Shown piece after piece: positions 1 to 8,716 of a stretch of DNA of 15,863 nucleotides. A program made the position numbers and the translations under genes. Source of the DNA: VGDP01 sp040905845. Lineage in GTDB: Bacteria; Pseudomonadota; Alphaproteobacteria; SP197. The notes under the pieces were generated by a model that ran no database searches, was not told the DNA's origin, and saw nothing but the letters and a program-made list of their open reading frames with translations. Numbering within the stretch: the first letter of the stretch is position 1; the number at the start of each line of letters is the position of its first letter. The stretch covers positions 1 to 15,863 of the forward strand of contig JBBDQV010000203.1 in assembly GCA_040905845.1 (NCBI GenBank). The letters are read 5' to 3'.

Positions 1-213
1 GGCATCCGTCGCCTCCCCGCCGCGGGTCACGTCGGCGACCACGGCGCGCGCCGATGGGCCGAGCGCCGCCGCGCCTGCCGAGGCCCGCGCCGCGTCGCGG
101 TCGAGCAGCGCGACACGCCCGCCGCGCCCGACGATGGTCCTGGCGATCACGGCGCCGATGCCGGCGCCGGCGCCGGTGACCAGGAAGCGACGCCCGGCGA
201 GAGGCGCGTTCAC
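1..213 (-). CDS. short-chain dehydrogenase/reductase (SDR), partial, C-terminus beyond the left edge
   Basis: Only the first 71 codons are in the window. The GTG start at 213-211 overlaps the stop of the upstream binding-protein-like gene as GTGA, so the two are probably translationally coupled. The visible part is a Rossmann fold opening: the cofactor motif TGAGAGIG lies at residues 13-20, an acidic residue at the end of the second strand (Asp38, in LLDRD) suggests NAD(H) rather than NADP(H), and the ADV motif at residues 60-62 is the usual adenine-ring contact. The catalytic Ser and Tyr-x-x-x-Lys lie outside the window, so the substrate and even the activity cannot be judged. Co-transcription with a solute-binding-like protein suggests a role in metabolising the same small molecule; this is inference. 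Confidence 0.85.
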   Translation of the reverse strand, partial: MNAPLAGRRFLVTGAGAGIGAVIARTIVGRGGRVALLDRDAARASAGAAALGPSARAVVADVTRGGEATDA

Positions 214-1364
214 GCGGCGCCCCTTTGGGCGCGGGCGTGCAGGCGCTCGAGCCGATCGATCAGGTCCGCTTCGGCGATCGCGCCGCGAAGATGACTGTTG
301 ATCGCCGCGCCGGCCGCTTTCTGAAAGCCGAGATACCCGGCGTAGCGCGGCCGCACCCAGGCGGCCTCGATGGTCGCGCGCGTGGCGCGGAAGAACCCGC
401 CGTAGCGTTCGTCGATCGCCGGGTCATCCCACGCCGCCCGGTGCGCGGGCTGGCCGTGATGGCGGGCGAAGGCGATCTGGGTTGCCGCCGCCGCGAGAGT
501 GCACACGTAGGCGAGCGCGGCCTCGGGCGCCCGGGTCTCGGCCGAGACGCCGATCCCGGCCCCGCCGATCGTCGAGCCGACCGGCGCGCCGTGCCCGAGC
601 TCGGGCAGGTCGGCGAACCGGAGCGGGTTCGCCCGGTCCGCCTCGGCGTAGGTGGCGAAACCGTAGACCGCGGGGCAATAGACCAGGTCGTCGCGCGCGG
701 CCATGGCGTCCTGGACGGCGATGCTCGACCAATCGAGCGCTTCGGGCGCGGCGAGCGCGACCAGGCGTCGCAGGGCGTCGAGCGCGGCGCGCGCCGTGCC
801 CCGGTCGGCGAGCGGCTGGTCGGGCTGGATCGCGCACGCGCGCCCCTGGCTCGCGCACAGCGTGTAGAACGTCATCAACGCGTGCACGCCATTGAGGGCG
901 ACGGCGAGCGACAAATTGGCGCGGCGGGCGCGCTCGCCGAGCGCCAGGACCTCGTCCCAGGTGCGGGGCGGCGCCGACGCGAGGCGGGCCAGGAGGTCCG
1001 GCCGATACGCGGCGACCTGACACGCGGCGTCGATCGGCACGCCCCACAGGTGAGCGCCCAGGCGATAGCTCGCGAGCGACGGTCCGACGAAGGGATCGCC
1101 GACGCGGGACTGCCGGTCGAGCGGCATCAGGCATCCGGTCGCCGCCACGTCGCCGACGTGGGGATGGTCGAACACGATCAGGTCGTAGCGGCGCGCGAGC
1201 GCCGCGAGCGGCTCGAACTCGAAGCCCGACAGCGGCTGGACGTCCCACGCGACGTCGATGCCGGGATGGCCCGCGCGGAACGCGGGCAACGTACCGACCA
1301 GGGGATCGATGGCCCGGCGATGGTCCCACGTCAGACCGCGAAGGCGCACTGGCGGGCCGCTCAT
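210..1364 (-). CDS. family 1 solute-binding-protein-like protein without signal peptide
   Basis: A 384-residue protein with the look of family 1 (sugar-type) ABC binding proteins. It has an N-terminal strand and helix (GLTWDHRRAIDPLV, residues 10-23), then DLIVFDHPHVGD at 61-72, a WGVPID hinge-type segment at 107-112, and TWDEVLALGERA soon after. It starts directly in the mature fold: there is no positively charged hydrophobic leader, and reading the frame upstream of the ATG gives no signal peptide either. The start is supported by GGAG at 1371-1374, six bases from the ATG. As written, the protein should stay in the cytoplasm, which is odd for an importer component. I recall similar leaderless family-1-like proteins beside catabolic genes in alphaproteobacteria, but their role is unclear to me. 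It is divergent from the first importer operon and overlaps an SDR gene. It could be a cytoplasmic ligand sensor or carrier; that is speculation. Confidence 0.75.
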   Translation of the reverse strand: MSGPPVRLRGLTWDHRRAIDPLVGTLPAFRAGHPGIDVAWDVQPLSGFEFEPLAALARRYDLIVFDHPHVGDVAATGCLMPLDRQSRVGDPFVGPSLASYRLGAHLWGVPIDAACQVAAYRPDLLARLASAPPRTWDEVLALGERARRANLSLAVALNGVHALMTFYTLCASQGRACAIQPDQPLADRGTARAALDALRRLVALAAPEALDWSSIAVQDAMAARDDLVYCPAVYGFATYAEADRANPLRFADLPELGHGAPVGSTIGGAGIGVSAETRAPEAALAYVCTLAAAATQIAFARHHGQPAHRAAWDDPAIDERYGGFFRATRATIEAAWVRPRYAGYLGFQKAAGAAINSHLRGAIAEADLIDRLERLHARAQRGAA

Positions 1365-1407
1365 CCGACTCTCCGCGGCCCCGTTTTGAATGCGGACCGA
1401 TGGTCGA

Positions 1408-1450
1408 TTGACACGACGGAGATACGGTCACTACTTTCGAAGGGTGTCAA
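1408..1450. promoter_or_regulatory. divergent control region: TTGACAC inverted pair
   Basis: The plus strand reads TTGACAC at 1408-1414 and its exact reverse complement GTGTCAA at 1444-1450, separated by 29 bases. Each copy is a consensus -35 hexamer (TTGACA) pointing towards the other: the plus-strand copy points to the importer operon starting at 1551, the minus-strand copy to the gene starting at 1364. Possible -10 elements are weak; the best on the plus strand is TACTTT at 1432-1437 after an 18-base spacer. The pair can be read as overlapping divergent promoters or as the two half-sites of a regulator. Either reading would couple the expression of the two transcription units. Confidence 0.45.
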
Positions 1451-1462
1451 CCGCCGCGGCGG
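1451..1462. repeat. 12-bp perfect palindrome in the divergent control region
   Basis: CCGCCGCGGCGG is its own reverse complement and directly abuts the GTGTCAA element. It could be an operator half or a hairpin in the leader of the plus-strand operon. GC-only palindromes of this length arise fairly easily in a genome this GC-rich, so the weight is low. Confidence 0.25.
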
Positions 1463-1538
1463 CCACGCGGGCGCCGGATGAAGCGGAACAGGGAGGCATC
1501 GTGCGCCACGCCCCGTGTCGCGGTCGTCGTCGCGGCCG

Positions 1539-1544
1539 AAGGAG
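1539..1544 (+). promoter_or_regulatory. ribosome binding site fixing the start of the first permease gene
   Basis: AAGGAG lies six bases before the GTG at 1551. A GTG at 1515 in the same frame would add twelve polar residues ahead of the first membrane helix and would place this Shine-Dalgarno sequence inside the gene, so 1551 is the better start. Confidence 0.7.
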
Positions 1545-1550
1545 CCGGGC

Positions 1551-2501
1551 GTGACCGTCCTGCGCCTGGTCGTCGGGCGCGTGCTCGTCTCCATGCTGAC
1601 GCTCCTGCTCGTGTCGGTCCTGATCTTTTTCTTCGTCGAGATCCTGCCGGGCGACGTCGCCTCGCGCATCCTGGGCCGCGACGCGACGCCGGAGAGCCTC
1701 GCGATGCTGCGCGAGCGGCTGCACCTCAACGATCCCGCCCCGTTGCGCTACGTGCGCTGGCTCGGCAACATCGCGTCGGGCGACCTCGGCACCGCGCTGA
1801 CGAGCGCGCGCCCGATCAACGACATCCTGGGGCCGCGCATCTTCAACACGCTGATGCTCTCGGCGTTCGCGTTCCTCGTCTACATCCCGCTCAGCCTGGT
1901 GCCCGCCGCGTTGCAGGCGCTCAACCGCGACCGGCCGCTGGATCACGCGCTCTCGGTCGTCACGCTCGTCATCGTCTCGATGCCCGAGTTCCTGCTGGCG
2001 ACCCTGCTGCTGGTGATCTTCGTCGCCTTCTTGCGGCTGTTTCCCGCCATGTCCCTGGTCGATGACTCGACCACGTTCTGGGCCTTCCTGCGCGCCATCG
2101 CCCTGCCGGGCGTGACGCTCGGCGTGGTCATGGCGGTCTATGCGGTGCGCATGCTGCGCGACAACCTGATCGAGATCCTCGACGCCGACTTCATCAAGAT
2201 GGCCGAGCTCAAGGGCCTGTCGCGGCGCCGCGTCCTGGTGCGCCACGCCTTGCCCAACGCGCTGGTGCCGACGCTCAACGTCACGGCGCTCAATCTCGCC
2301 TATCTGGTCGGCGGCGTCGTCATCGTCGAGAAGGTGTTCGCGTTCCCGGGCTTCGGCAGCCTCCTGATCGATGCCCTGCAGCTGCGCGACGCGCCGCTGG
2401 TCGAGGCGACCGTGCTGATCACGTCCATCGTCTACATCGGCGCGAACCTCCTCGCCGACGTCGGCGCGATCCTGCTCAACCCCCGGCTGAGGAGCGGCTG
2501 A
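1551..2501 (+). CDS. ABC importer permease, DppB/OppB type (first importer)
   Basis: A 316-residue inner-membrane protein, the first of two permeases in a peptide/nickel-type (Dpp/Opp) ABC importer. It opens with a long hydrophobic helix ending in the family signature EILPGD (residues 28-33). Next comes the usual extracytoplasmic stretch with a partly conserved GDLG turn, then about five further hydrophobic segments. The cytoplasmic EAA loop that docks on the ATPase begins at Met217 (MAELKGLSRRRVLVRHALPN). The C-terminus LNPRLRSG is typical. It is somewhat shorter than classical DppB (about 340 residues), mainly in the loop before the EAA segment. The next gene follows two bases after the stop. 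The substrate cannot be told from the sequence, since members carry peptides, oligosaccharides, opines or metals. Family assignment is sure; specificity is unknown. Confidence 0.93.
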   Translation: MTVLRLVVGRVLVSMLTLLLVSVLIFFFVEILPGDVASRILGRDATPESLAMLRERLHLNDPAPLRYVRWLGNIASGDLGTALTSARPINDILGPRIFNTLMLSAFAFLVYIPLSLVPAALQALNRDRPLDHALSVVTLVIVSMPEFLLATLLLVIFVAFLRLFPAMSLVDDSTTFWAFLRAIALPGVTLGVVMAVYAVRMLRDNLIEILDADFIKMAELKGLSRRRVLVRHALPNALVPTLNVTALNLAYLVGGVVIVEKVFAFPGFGSLLIDALQLRDAPLVEATVLITSIVYIGANLLADVGAILLNPRLRSG

Positions 2502-2503
2502 GC

Positions 2504-3384
2504 ATGGCCGCGCTCGACCGCGCTCCCTCGGCGCCCGCCTCGTTCGCGCAATTCTGGAGCCGCGCGCCGGGCAGCCTGCGCATCGGCGCGGTGATCCTGG
2601 CCGTGCACGTCGCGATCGCGGTCACGGGCCCGTTCTGGGCGCCCTACGGGCAGGCCCAGATGGGCGCGGGCATCCCGCTGTCGGGCACGAGCTGGCAGCA
2701 TCCCTTCGGCATCGACCAGCTCGGGCGCGACGTGTTCAGCCGCGTCGTGCACGGCGGCCACATCGTCATTCTGTTGTCGATGTCCGGGACGCTCCTCGGG
2801 CTCGTGATCGGCGCCGTCGTCGGGCTGCTCAGCGGCTATTTGCGCGGCTGGTTCGACGAGGTCGTCATGCGGCTCGTCGAGGCGATCATCAGCATCCCGT
2901 TCCTGGTGCTCGGGCTGCTCGCGATCTCGGCGGCCGGTCCCGAGCTGGCCGGGACACCGCACCTGGTCGTCCTCGTGATCGCGCTGCTCTACGCGCCGCG
3001 CATCGCCAGGCTCGCGCGCGCCGCGGCGCTCGAGATCGTGACCAAGGACTTCGTGACCATCGCCCGGTTGCGCGGCGAGAGCGCTTGGTCGGTCATGCGG
3101 CGCGAGCTCTTGCCCAACGCGACCAGCGTGCTGCTGGTCGAGTTCGCGGTGCGCGCGGGCTACGCGCCGGTCCTGGTCGGCTCGCTCGGCTTCCTCGGCT
3201 TCGGCATGCGCCCGCCGACGCCCGAGTGGGGCCTGATGATCAGCGAGAACCGGTCGCTGCTGATCGCCTCGCCGGTGACCGTGCTGGGGCCGGGCTTCAT
3301 GCTCGCCTCGCTGGTCGTCGGCCTCAACCTGTTCACCGAGGGTTTCGCGCGCATCCTCGGACGCACCGTCCAGATCGGCCAGCG

Positions 3385-3388
<4 letters not shown>
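2504..3388 (+). CDS. ABC importer permease, DppC/OppC type (first importer)
   Basis: A 294-residue second permease that should pair with the DppB-type protein upstream. The ATG is preceded by GAGGAG at 2489-2494, inside the end of the previous gene. An N-terminal amphipathic segment leads into the first helix (about residues 26-46). HPFGIDQLGRDVFSRVVHG is the DppC hallmark preceding the transport domain (usually HxxGTDxxGRD). The EAA loop lies at about residues 186-206, with a REESA-like variant (RLRGESAWSVMRRELLPNA). GFLGFGMRPPTPEWGLM near residue 230 is the conserved substrate-side motif of DppC proteins. The stop overlaps the GTG start of the ATPase gene (GTGA at 3385-3388), so a fixed protein ratio is likely. 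It acts in the inner membrane; the substrate is unknown. Confidence 0.93.
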
Positions 3389-5438
<2,050 letters not shown>

Positions 5439-5442
<4 letters not shown>

Positions 5443-6374
5443 GCGGGACCGACGCCATCCTGGTCACCGGGGCCGGCGGCTGCATCGGCGCCTGGGTCGT
5501 CGCGCGGCTGGTGCGCGCGGGCCGCCGCGCGGTCGCCTTCGACCTCCGGGAGGACCGGCGGCGCCTCGGGCTCGTGCTCGACGACGCGGCGGCTGGGGCC
5601 GTGCCCTGGGTCGTGGGCGACGTCGCCGACGCGGCGGCGATCGAGACGGCCGCGCGCGGGCATCGGGCGGGCGCGATCATTCATCTCGCGGCGCTGCAGA
5701 TCCCGTTCTGCAAGGCGGACCCTTGCGCCGGGGCGCTGGTCAACGTGGTCGGCCACGTCGCGGTGTTCGAGGCGGCGCGGCGCGCCGGCGTGCCGCGCCT
5801 GGTCTACGCCTCGTCCGTGGCGGCGCTGCCCGCCGTGGCGTCCGATCAGCATCCGGCGACGCTCTACGGCGTCTACAAGCGTGCCGACGAAGGGGTCGCG
5901 CGGGTCTACTGGCAGGACTGGCGCGTGGCGAGCATCGGGCTCCGGCCGCATACGGTCTACGGGCCGGGGCGGGACCAGGGCCTGACCTCGGCGCCGACCA
6001 AGGCGATGGTCGCCGCCGTGGCGGGCCGGGCTTTCACCATCCCGTTCACCGGGCCGCTCGCCTTCCAGTACGTCGGCGAGGTGGCGGACGCCTTCGTTCG
6101 CGCGGCCGACACGCCGGTCGAAGGCGCCTACGTCCATGACCTCCAGGGCGAGACGACGACGGTCGAGGCGATCGTCGAGGCGATCCGCGCGCACCGGCCC
6201 GACGCCAGGATCACCAGCGACGGGCCACCGCTGCCGGTGCCGGCGAGGTTCGACGACGCGCCGCTCCGGCGCCTGATCGGCGACTGGCCGCGGGTATCGG
6301 TGGCGGACGGCGTCGCGCGTTCCATGGCCGCCTTTCCCGATCTCGTCGCGCGGGGTCTCGTTACGCCGGAATGA
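5439..6374 (+). CDS. NAD-dependent epimerase/dehydratase (extended SDR)
   Basis: A 311-residue extended-type SDR. The nucleotide-binding motif GAGGCIG lies at residues 11-17, Asp35 at the end of the second strand points to NAD(H), and GDVAD is the adenine-pocket motif. HLAALQIPFCKADP fits the epimerase HxAA segment. The catalytic set is Ser125/Ser126 (YASSVAAL), Tyr143 and Lys147 (YGVYK). RPHTVYGPGRDQG is the usual sugar-epimerase motif after the active site. The ATG overlaps the ATPase stop as ATGA, with AAGGGAG at 5422-5428 ten bases upstream. As last gene of the importer operon it probably acts on the imported compound or a derivative, perhaps a sugar, sugar acid or aldehyde; that is inference. 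The family also includes dehydratases and reductases, so the name epimerase is only a family label. Confidence 0.88.
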
Positions 6375-6383
6375 TCGGTAGCC

Positions 6384-8015
6384 TCAGGCCTCGGGCCGGG
6401 CTGCGTCCGGGAACGCCGCCTCGGCGAGCAGATCCTCGAGCCGGGCCGTGACGTCGCTCCAATCGCCGGCGTTGGCTTGACGCACGAGGCGCATGGTCGG
6501 GTACCAGGGCGAATCCTCGCGGCCCAGAAGCCAGCGCCAGTCCGGGGTGCGCGGCAGGGCGAGCCAGACCGGGTAAGCCAGGGCACCAGCGAGATGGGCG
6601 AGGACGTTGTCGGCGGCGATGATCACGTCGAAACCCGCGAGCCTTCGAGCGCCGACGGCGAGGTCGGCGATTTCCTCGCACGCGACGCGGGCGCCGACCA
6701 GGACGTCGCGTTCCCCCGGCGCCATGCCGGCGTCGAGGCAGGTGAAGGCCATGCCCGGCAGGCGCGCCAGCCGGACGACCGCCTCGAGGGGCAACGAGCC
6801 CGCGGCCTCGTGCGCGATCCGGGCGATCGCGACGCGCAGGGGACCGCCGGCGCGCCGGGGTGACTTCGGCATCGGGCCGATGTCGAGATAGGGTACGTCG
6901 GTCGGGCGCGCTTCGGCCCAGGTAATCCCGGGCAAGTCGCCGAACCGCGCCCAAGCGTCGACGGCGGGCAGCGGGTCGCGCTCGGCGACGACGGTCGCGC
7001 CGCGTACGCCGGCAAGGAGTGCCCGGAGCGCCGGCCCGGCCCGCACGACGACACGCGCGCCGGCGTCCGCGAGCCGGGGCACGAAGCGGACGAACTGAAG
7101 GGTGTCGCGGAGATCGTCGTCGCCGAGGAGAAGCACGGTCTTGCCCGCGACCGGGCCGTCGCCGAGGAGCGGCGCGTCGGTCGGCGGGGCGCGGTCGCGA
7201 GGCGCCGCGAAGTCCGGCCAGCCGCGCGCGAAATCGCCGGTCAGCAGACGAATGTGCCCGCGTTGACGGCGGGCGCGGGGATGGTCGGGATCGAGCTCGA
7301 GCGCGCGCTCGAACTGGCCGAGCGCGGCGTCGAGCTGCCCCATGGCCATCAGCGCGTCGGCCAGGCGGACGTACGCTTCCGCGACATCGGGCCGGATCGC
7401 CTTGGCGCGCTGGAACGCGGCGACGGCCTCGGTCAGCCGACCGGCGCGGGCAAACGCCTCGCCGAGCCTGACGTGGGCCGGGAAAAGTTCCGGCTTCAGC
7501 GCCACCGCGTGCTGATAGGCGCCGATCGCGTTGGCCATGTCGCCTTGCGCCTCGAGCGCGTCGCCGAGGTCGCTGTGGGCCTCGGCCCAGGACGGGCGCA
7601 TGGCGAGCGCCCGCTTGAGCAAGCCGATCGCCTCGGCCGGGCGGCCGACGTCGCGCAGCATGGCGCCGAGCGCGGCTTGGGCATCGGCCTCGTCAGGGGC
7701 AAGGCGAAATGCCCGGTGGAACGCGCCGGCCGCGGCCTCGAACCGTCCCGCCGCGAGATAGGCCGCGCCCAGGGCGCCGACCAGGTCGGGTGCCGGCGGG
7801 GCTGCCGCGACGGTGCGCTCGGCGAGCGCCACCGCCTCGTCGATGCGTCCGGACGCGAGCGAGGATCGGACGAGCAGGCCGGCGATCGACGGATCATTGG
7901 CCGGCGAGGGCGCCCTCGCCGGACTCGCCGGCACGGTCGCGCCGAGGGTCGGAACCTTGTCGCCCGATGGCGTCCGCCCGGGGCGCGCACGCAGGTGCGG
8001 TTTCGAATCCGCCAT
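6384..8015 (-). CDS. TPR protein with degenerate glycosyltransferase-9-like C-terminal domain
   Basis: A 543-residue protein. Residues 1-41 are Pro/Ala-rich and probably disordered. About six TPR units of 34 residues follow (roughly 42-247), several with the canonical G-Y/F-A-P pattern (for example residues 145-178). Residues 290-525 resemble the heptosyltransferase (GT9)-like domain often joined to TPRs: DTLQFVRFVPRLADAGARV at 304-322 and LAHLAGALAYPVWLALP at 472-488, then PDWRWLLGREDSPWYPTMRL. Two sites that I recall as conserved are altered: the glycine-rich GLGDT loop reads DLRDT (301-305), and DTAVAH reads DNVLAH (469-474). The enzyme may therefore be inactive or have changed its donor. 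ATG 8015 is chosen because GGAG sits at 8022-8025, six bases away; longer starts would run through the terminator and a small gene. It is convergent with the epimerase gene, with nine bases between the stops. No signal peptide. Confidence 0.85.
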   Translation of the reverse strand: MADSKPHLRARPGRTPSGDKVPTLGATVPASPARAPSPANDPSIAGLLVRSSLASGRIDEAVALAERTVAAAPPAPDLVGALGAAYLAAGRFEAAAGAFHRAFRLAPDEADAQAALGAMLRDVGRPAEAIGLLKRALAMRPSWAEAHSDLGDALEAQGDMANAIGAYQHAVALKPELFPAHVRLGEAFARAGRLTEAVAAFQRAKAIRPDVAEAYVRLADALMAMGQLDAALGQFERALELDPDHPRARRQRGHIRLLTGDFARGWPDFAAPRDRAPPTDAPLLGDGPVAGKTVLLLGDDDLRDTLQFVRFVPRLADAGARVVVRAGPALRALLAGVRGATVVAERDPLPAVDAWARFGDLPGITWAEARPTDVPYLDIGPMPKSPRRAGGPLRVAIARIAHEAAGSLPLEAVVRLARLPGMAFTCLDAGMAPGERDVLVGARVACEEIADLAVGARRLAGFDVIIAADNVLAHLAGALAYPVWLALPRTPDWRWLLGREDSPWYPTMRLVRQANAGDWSDVTARLEDLLAEAAFPDAARPEA

Positions 8016-8061
8016 GCCCCGCTCCGCTTTGAAGGCTCCATGCAGATACGGGGCATTCCTT

Positions 8062-8071
8062 ACCGGCCGGT
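8062..8071. repeat. 10-bp palindrome upstream of the TPR gene
   Basis: ACCGGCCGGT is a perfect palindrome 47 bases ahead of the TPR gene start. It could be an operator, but no matching promoter was recognised, so this is only a note. Confidence 0.2.
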
Positions 8072-8105
8072 TAATCCGTCGCGCCGCGACGACCCGCGCA
8101 CAAGA

Positions 8106-8132
8106 AAAGGGCCGCGCTGGACGCGGCCCTTT
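8106..8132 (-). terminator. rho-independent terminator of the small repeat-protein gene
   Basis: A perfect 11-bp stem (8106-8116 with 8122-8132) closes a five-base loop. On the minus strand the stem ends in TTT and is followed by a T-rich stretch (TTTTCTTG when the last stem base is included), as expected for intrinsic termination. It lies 47 bases after the stop of the 57-residue gene. Read on the plus strand it is followed by ATCTTGCT, a weaker tail. The stop-to-start gap to the TPR gene (8016-8179) otherwise holds only the hairpin and palindrome listed separately. Confidence 0.8.
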
Positions 8133-8145
8133 ATCTTGCTCGTCG

Positions 8146-8167
8146 GCCACGGCACCCCGGCCGTGGC
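8146..8167. repeat. hairpin between the small gene stop and its terminator
   Basis: GCCACGG at 8146-8152 is complementary to CCGTGGC at 8161-8167, with an eight-base loop. Together with the terminator it gives the small-gene transcript two stacked 3' hairpins. It may protect the message end; no T-run follows it. Confidence 0.4.
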
Positions 8168-8179
8168 GACCGGAATGCC

Positions 8180-8353
8180 CTAACGCTTCGGGCTCGGCTT
8201 CTGTTGCGGCTTCTGGGCCTGGGCTTGAGCCTGAGGCTTCTGAGGTTGCTGCTGCGGCTGGGCCTGGGCCTGAGGTTTCTGAGGCTGCTGCGGCGGCTGG
8301 GCCTGGGCCTGAGGTTTCGGGGGCTGCTGCGGCTTCTGCGGCTTCTCTGCCAT
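8180..8353 (-). CDS. 57-residue Pro/Gln/Lys/Ala repeat protein, unknown function
   Basis: A short gene with a complete expression layout. Its ATG is at 8353, a good Shine-Dalgarno (GAGGAA, 8361-8366) lies seven bases upstream, it ends in TAG, and an intrinsic terminator follows. The protein begins MAEKPQKPQQ and ends QQKPSPKR. It uses almost only P, Q, K and A, with one E, one S, one R and no aromatic, cysteine or hydrophobic core residue. Lysines make it basic. Three KPQAQAQ copies start at residues 13, 26 and 39, exactly 13 residues apart. It must be disordered or polyproline-like; no signal peptide or membrane segment is seen. Similar Lys/Pro/Ala-rich tails bind DNA or cell-wall polymers in other proteins, but I do not recognise this one and assign no function. 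Confidence 0.7.
   Translation of the reverse strand: MAEKPQKPQQPPKPQAQAQPPQQPQKPQAQAQPQQQPQKPQAQAQAQKPQQKPSPKR
8219..8317 (-). repeat. three in-frame 39-base repeats inside the small gene
   Basis: Copies of the unit encoding KPQAQAQ lie at 8297-8317, 8258-8278 and 8219-8239, with start-to-start spacing of exactly 39 bases. The bases between the copies are also similar (CAG and CCG rich). The third copy runs on as AQK instead of the PQQ-type spacer. The units are a multiple of three, so gain or loss of one copy keeps the frame. Confidence 0.75.
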
Positions 8354-8370
8354 GGATCGCTTCCTCTAGT

Positions 8371-8393
8371 GGTTCGGCGACGATCGCCGAGCC
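8371..8393. repeat. 10-bp inverted repeat in the leader of the small gene
   Basis: GGTTCGGCGA (8371-8380) pairs with TCGCCGAGCC (8384-8393), nine standard pairs and one G-T pair, around a three-base CGA. It lies four bases upstream of the small gene's Shine-Dalgarno. In RNA it would form a tight hairpin next to the ribosome site; as DNA it could be an operator. No T-run follows on either strand, so it is not a terminator. Confidence 0.45.
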
Positions 8394-8403
8394 GGGCTGC
8401 ATC

Positions 8404-8547
8404 TCACACCCGCGCAAGACGCGACGCAAACGATATTTCCTGAAGCATGGCTTCGATTTGCCTCAAGTCCGAAGGTCGTCTTACCGCCGAAGGAGGTTGC
8501 ATTTCGTCATTTAGTTTCCTTAAGACAAGATCGAGATAAGAACCCAT
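8404..8547 (-). CDS. candidate 47-codon small ORF, unproven
   Basis: An open frame from ATG 8547 to TGA 8404 would encode a 47-residue protein beginning MGSYLDLVLRKLNDEM, with a second possible helix near residues 27-46 (SDLRQIEAMLQEISFASRLA). A GTG three codons upstream (8556) is an alternative start. Against it: no clear Shine-Dalgarno, third codon positions are not GC-rich as in every sure gene here, and a frame this long is not rare by chance in DNA of middling GC. It lies just upstream of the repeat-protein gene on the same strand and could be its leader. Function unknown. Confidence 0.25.
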   Translation of the reverse strand: MGSYLDLVLRKLNDEMQPPSAVRRPSDLRQIEAMLQEISFASRLARV

Positions 8548-8703
8548 CGAAGTCACGGCGAAATCTTCATTGAGTCACGACACGAGCGCGCGACCGACGC
8601 GCAAGGTTGTGATCGCCAGCCTGATCGCGGTGGTGTAATCATGCGGCCAGGTGCCACCAGGGTCCGCCTTGGCGGAGCGCCCGGGGACGGCACTGTCACT
8701 TCT

Positions 8704-8710
8704 GGGAGGT
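8704..8710 (+). promoter_or_regulatory. ribosome binding site of dppA
   Basis: GGGAGGT sits six bases before the ATG at 8717, among the strongest Shine-Dalgarno sites in the window, as expected for an abundant binding protein. It decides the start against an in-frame upstream GTG at 8651 that would bury the signal peptide. Confidence 0.8.
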
Positions 8711-8716
8711 CACAAC

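Larger units (their letters stand above)
8354..8716. other. long intergenic gap between the small gene and dppA
   Basis: These 363 bases separate the minus-strand small gene from dppA and should hold both sets of 5' signals. The part from about 8400 to 8580 is visibly richer in A and T than the rest of the window. It contains the hairpin at 8371-8393, a candidate 47-codon ORF on the minus strand, a perfect Shine-Dalgarno-like AAGGAGGT at 8490-8497 with no ATG, GTG or TTG at a usable distance, and a small hairpin close to dppA (TCCGC 8663-8667 with GCGGA 8672-8676). I found no convincing -35/-10 pair for dppA in either the AT-rich part or the stretch nearer the gene. Confidence 0.6.

Noticed and set aside
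225..1481. Long plus-strand open frame opposite the binding-protein-like gene
   Set aside because: Arg/Gly/Ala-rich antisense shadow typical of GC-rich DNA, with no family resemblance.
1482..1514. Small ORF upstream of the first permease gene
   Set aside because: An ATG at 1478 opens a frame that runs on out of phase inside the permease gene and has Arg/Ala-rich shadow composition; the permease start at 1551 has the good ribosome site.
8219..8317. Tandem repeats as a CRISPR array
   Set aside because: The repeats are in-frame coding units with similar spacers of only 18 bases; no cas gene is nearby.
8016..8429. N-terminal extension of the TPR protein with Gly/Pro/Ala repeats
   Set aside because: It runs through the terminator and the small repeat gene in another frame, and a better start with a Shine-Dalgarno exists at 8015. 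The repeats are just the out-of-frame reading of the small gene.
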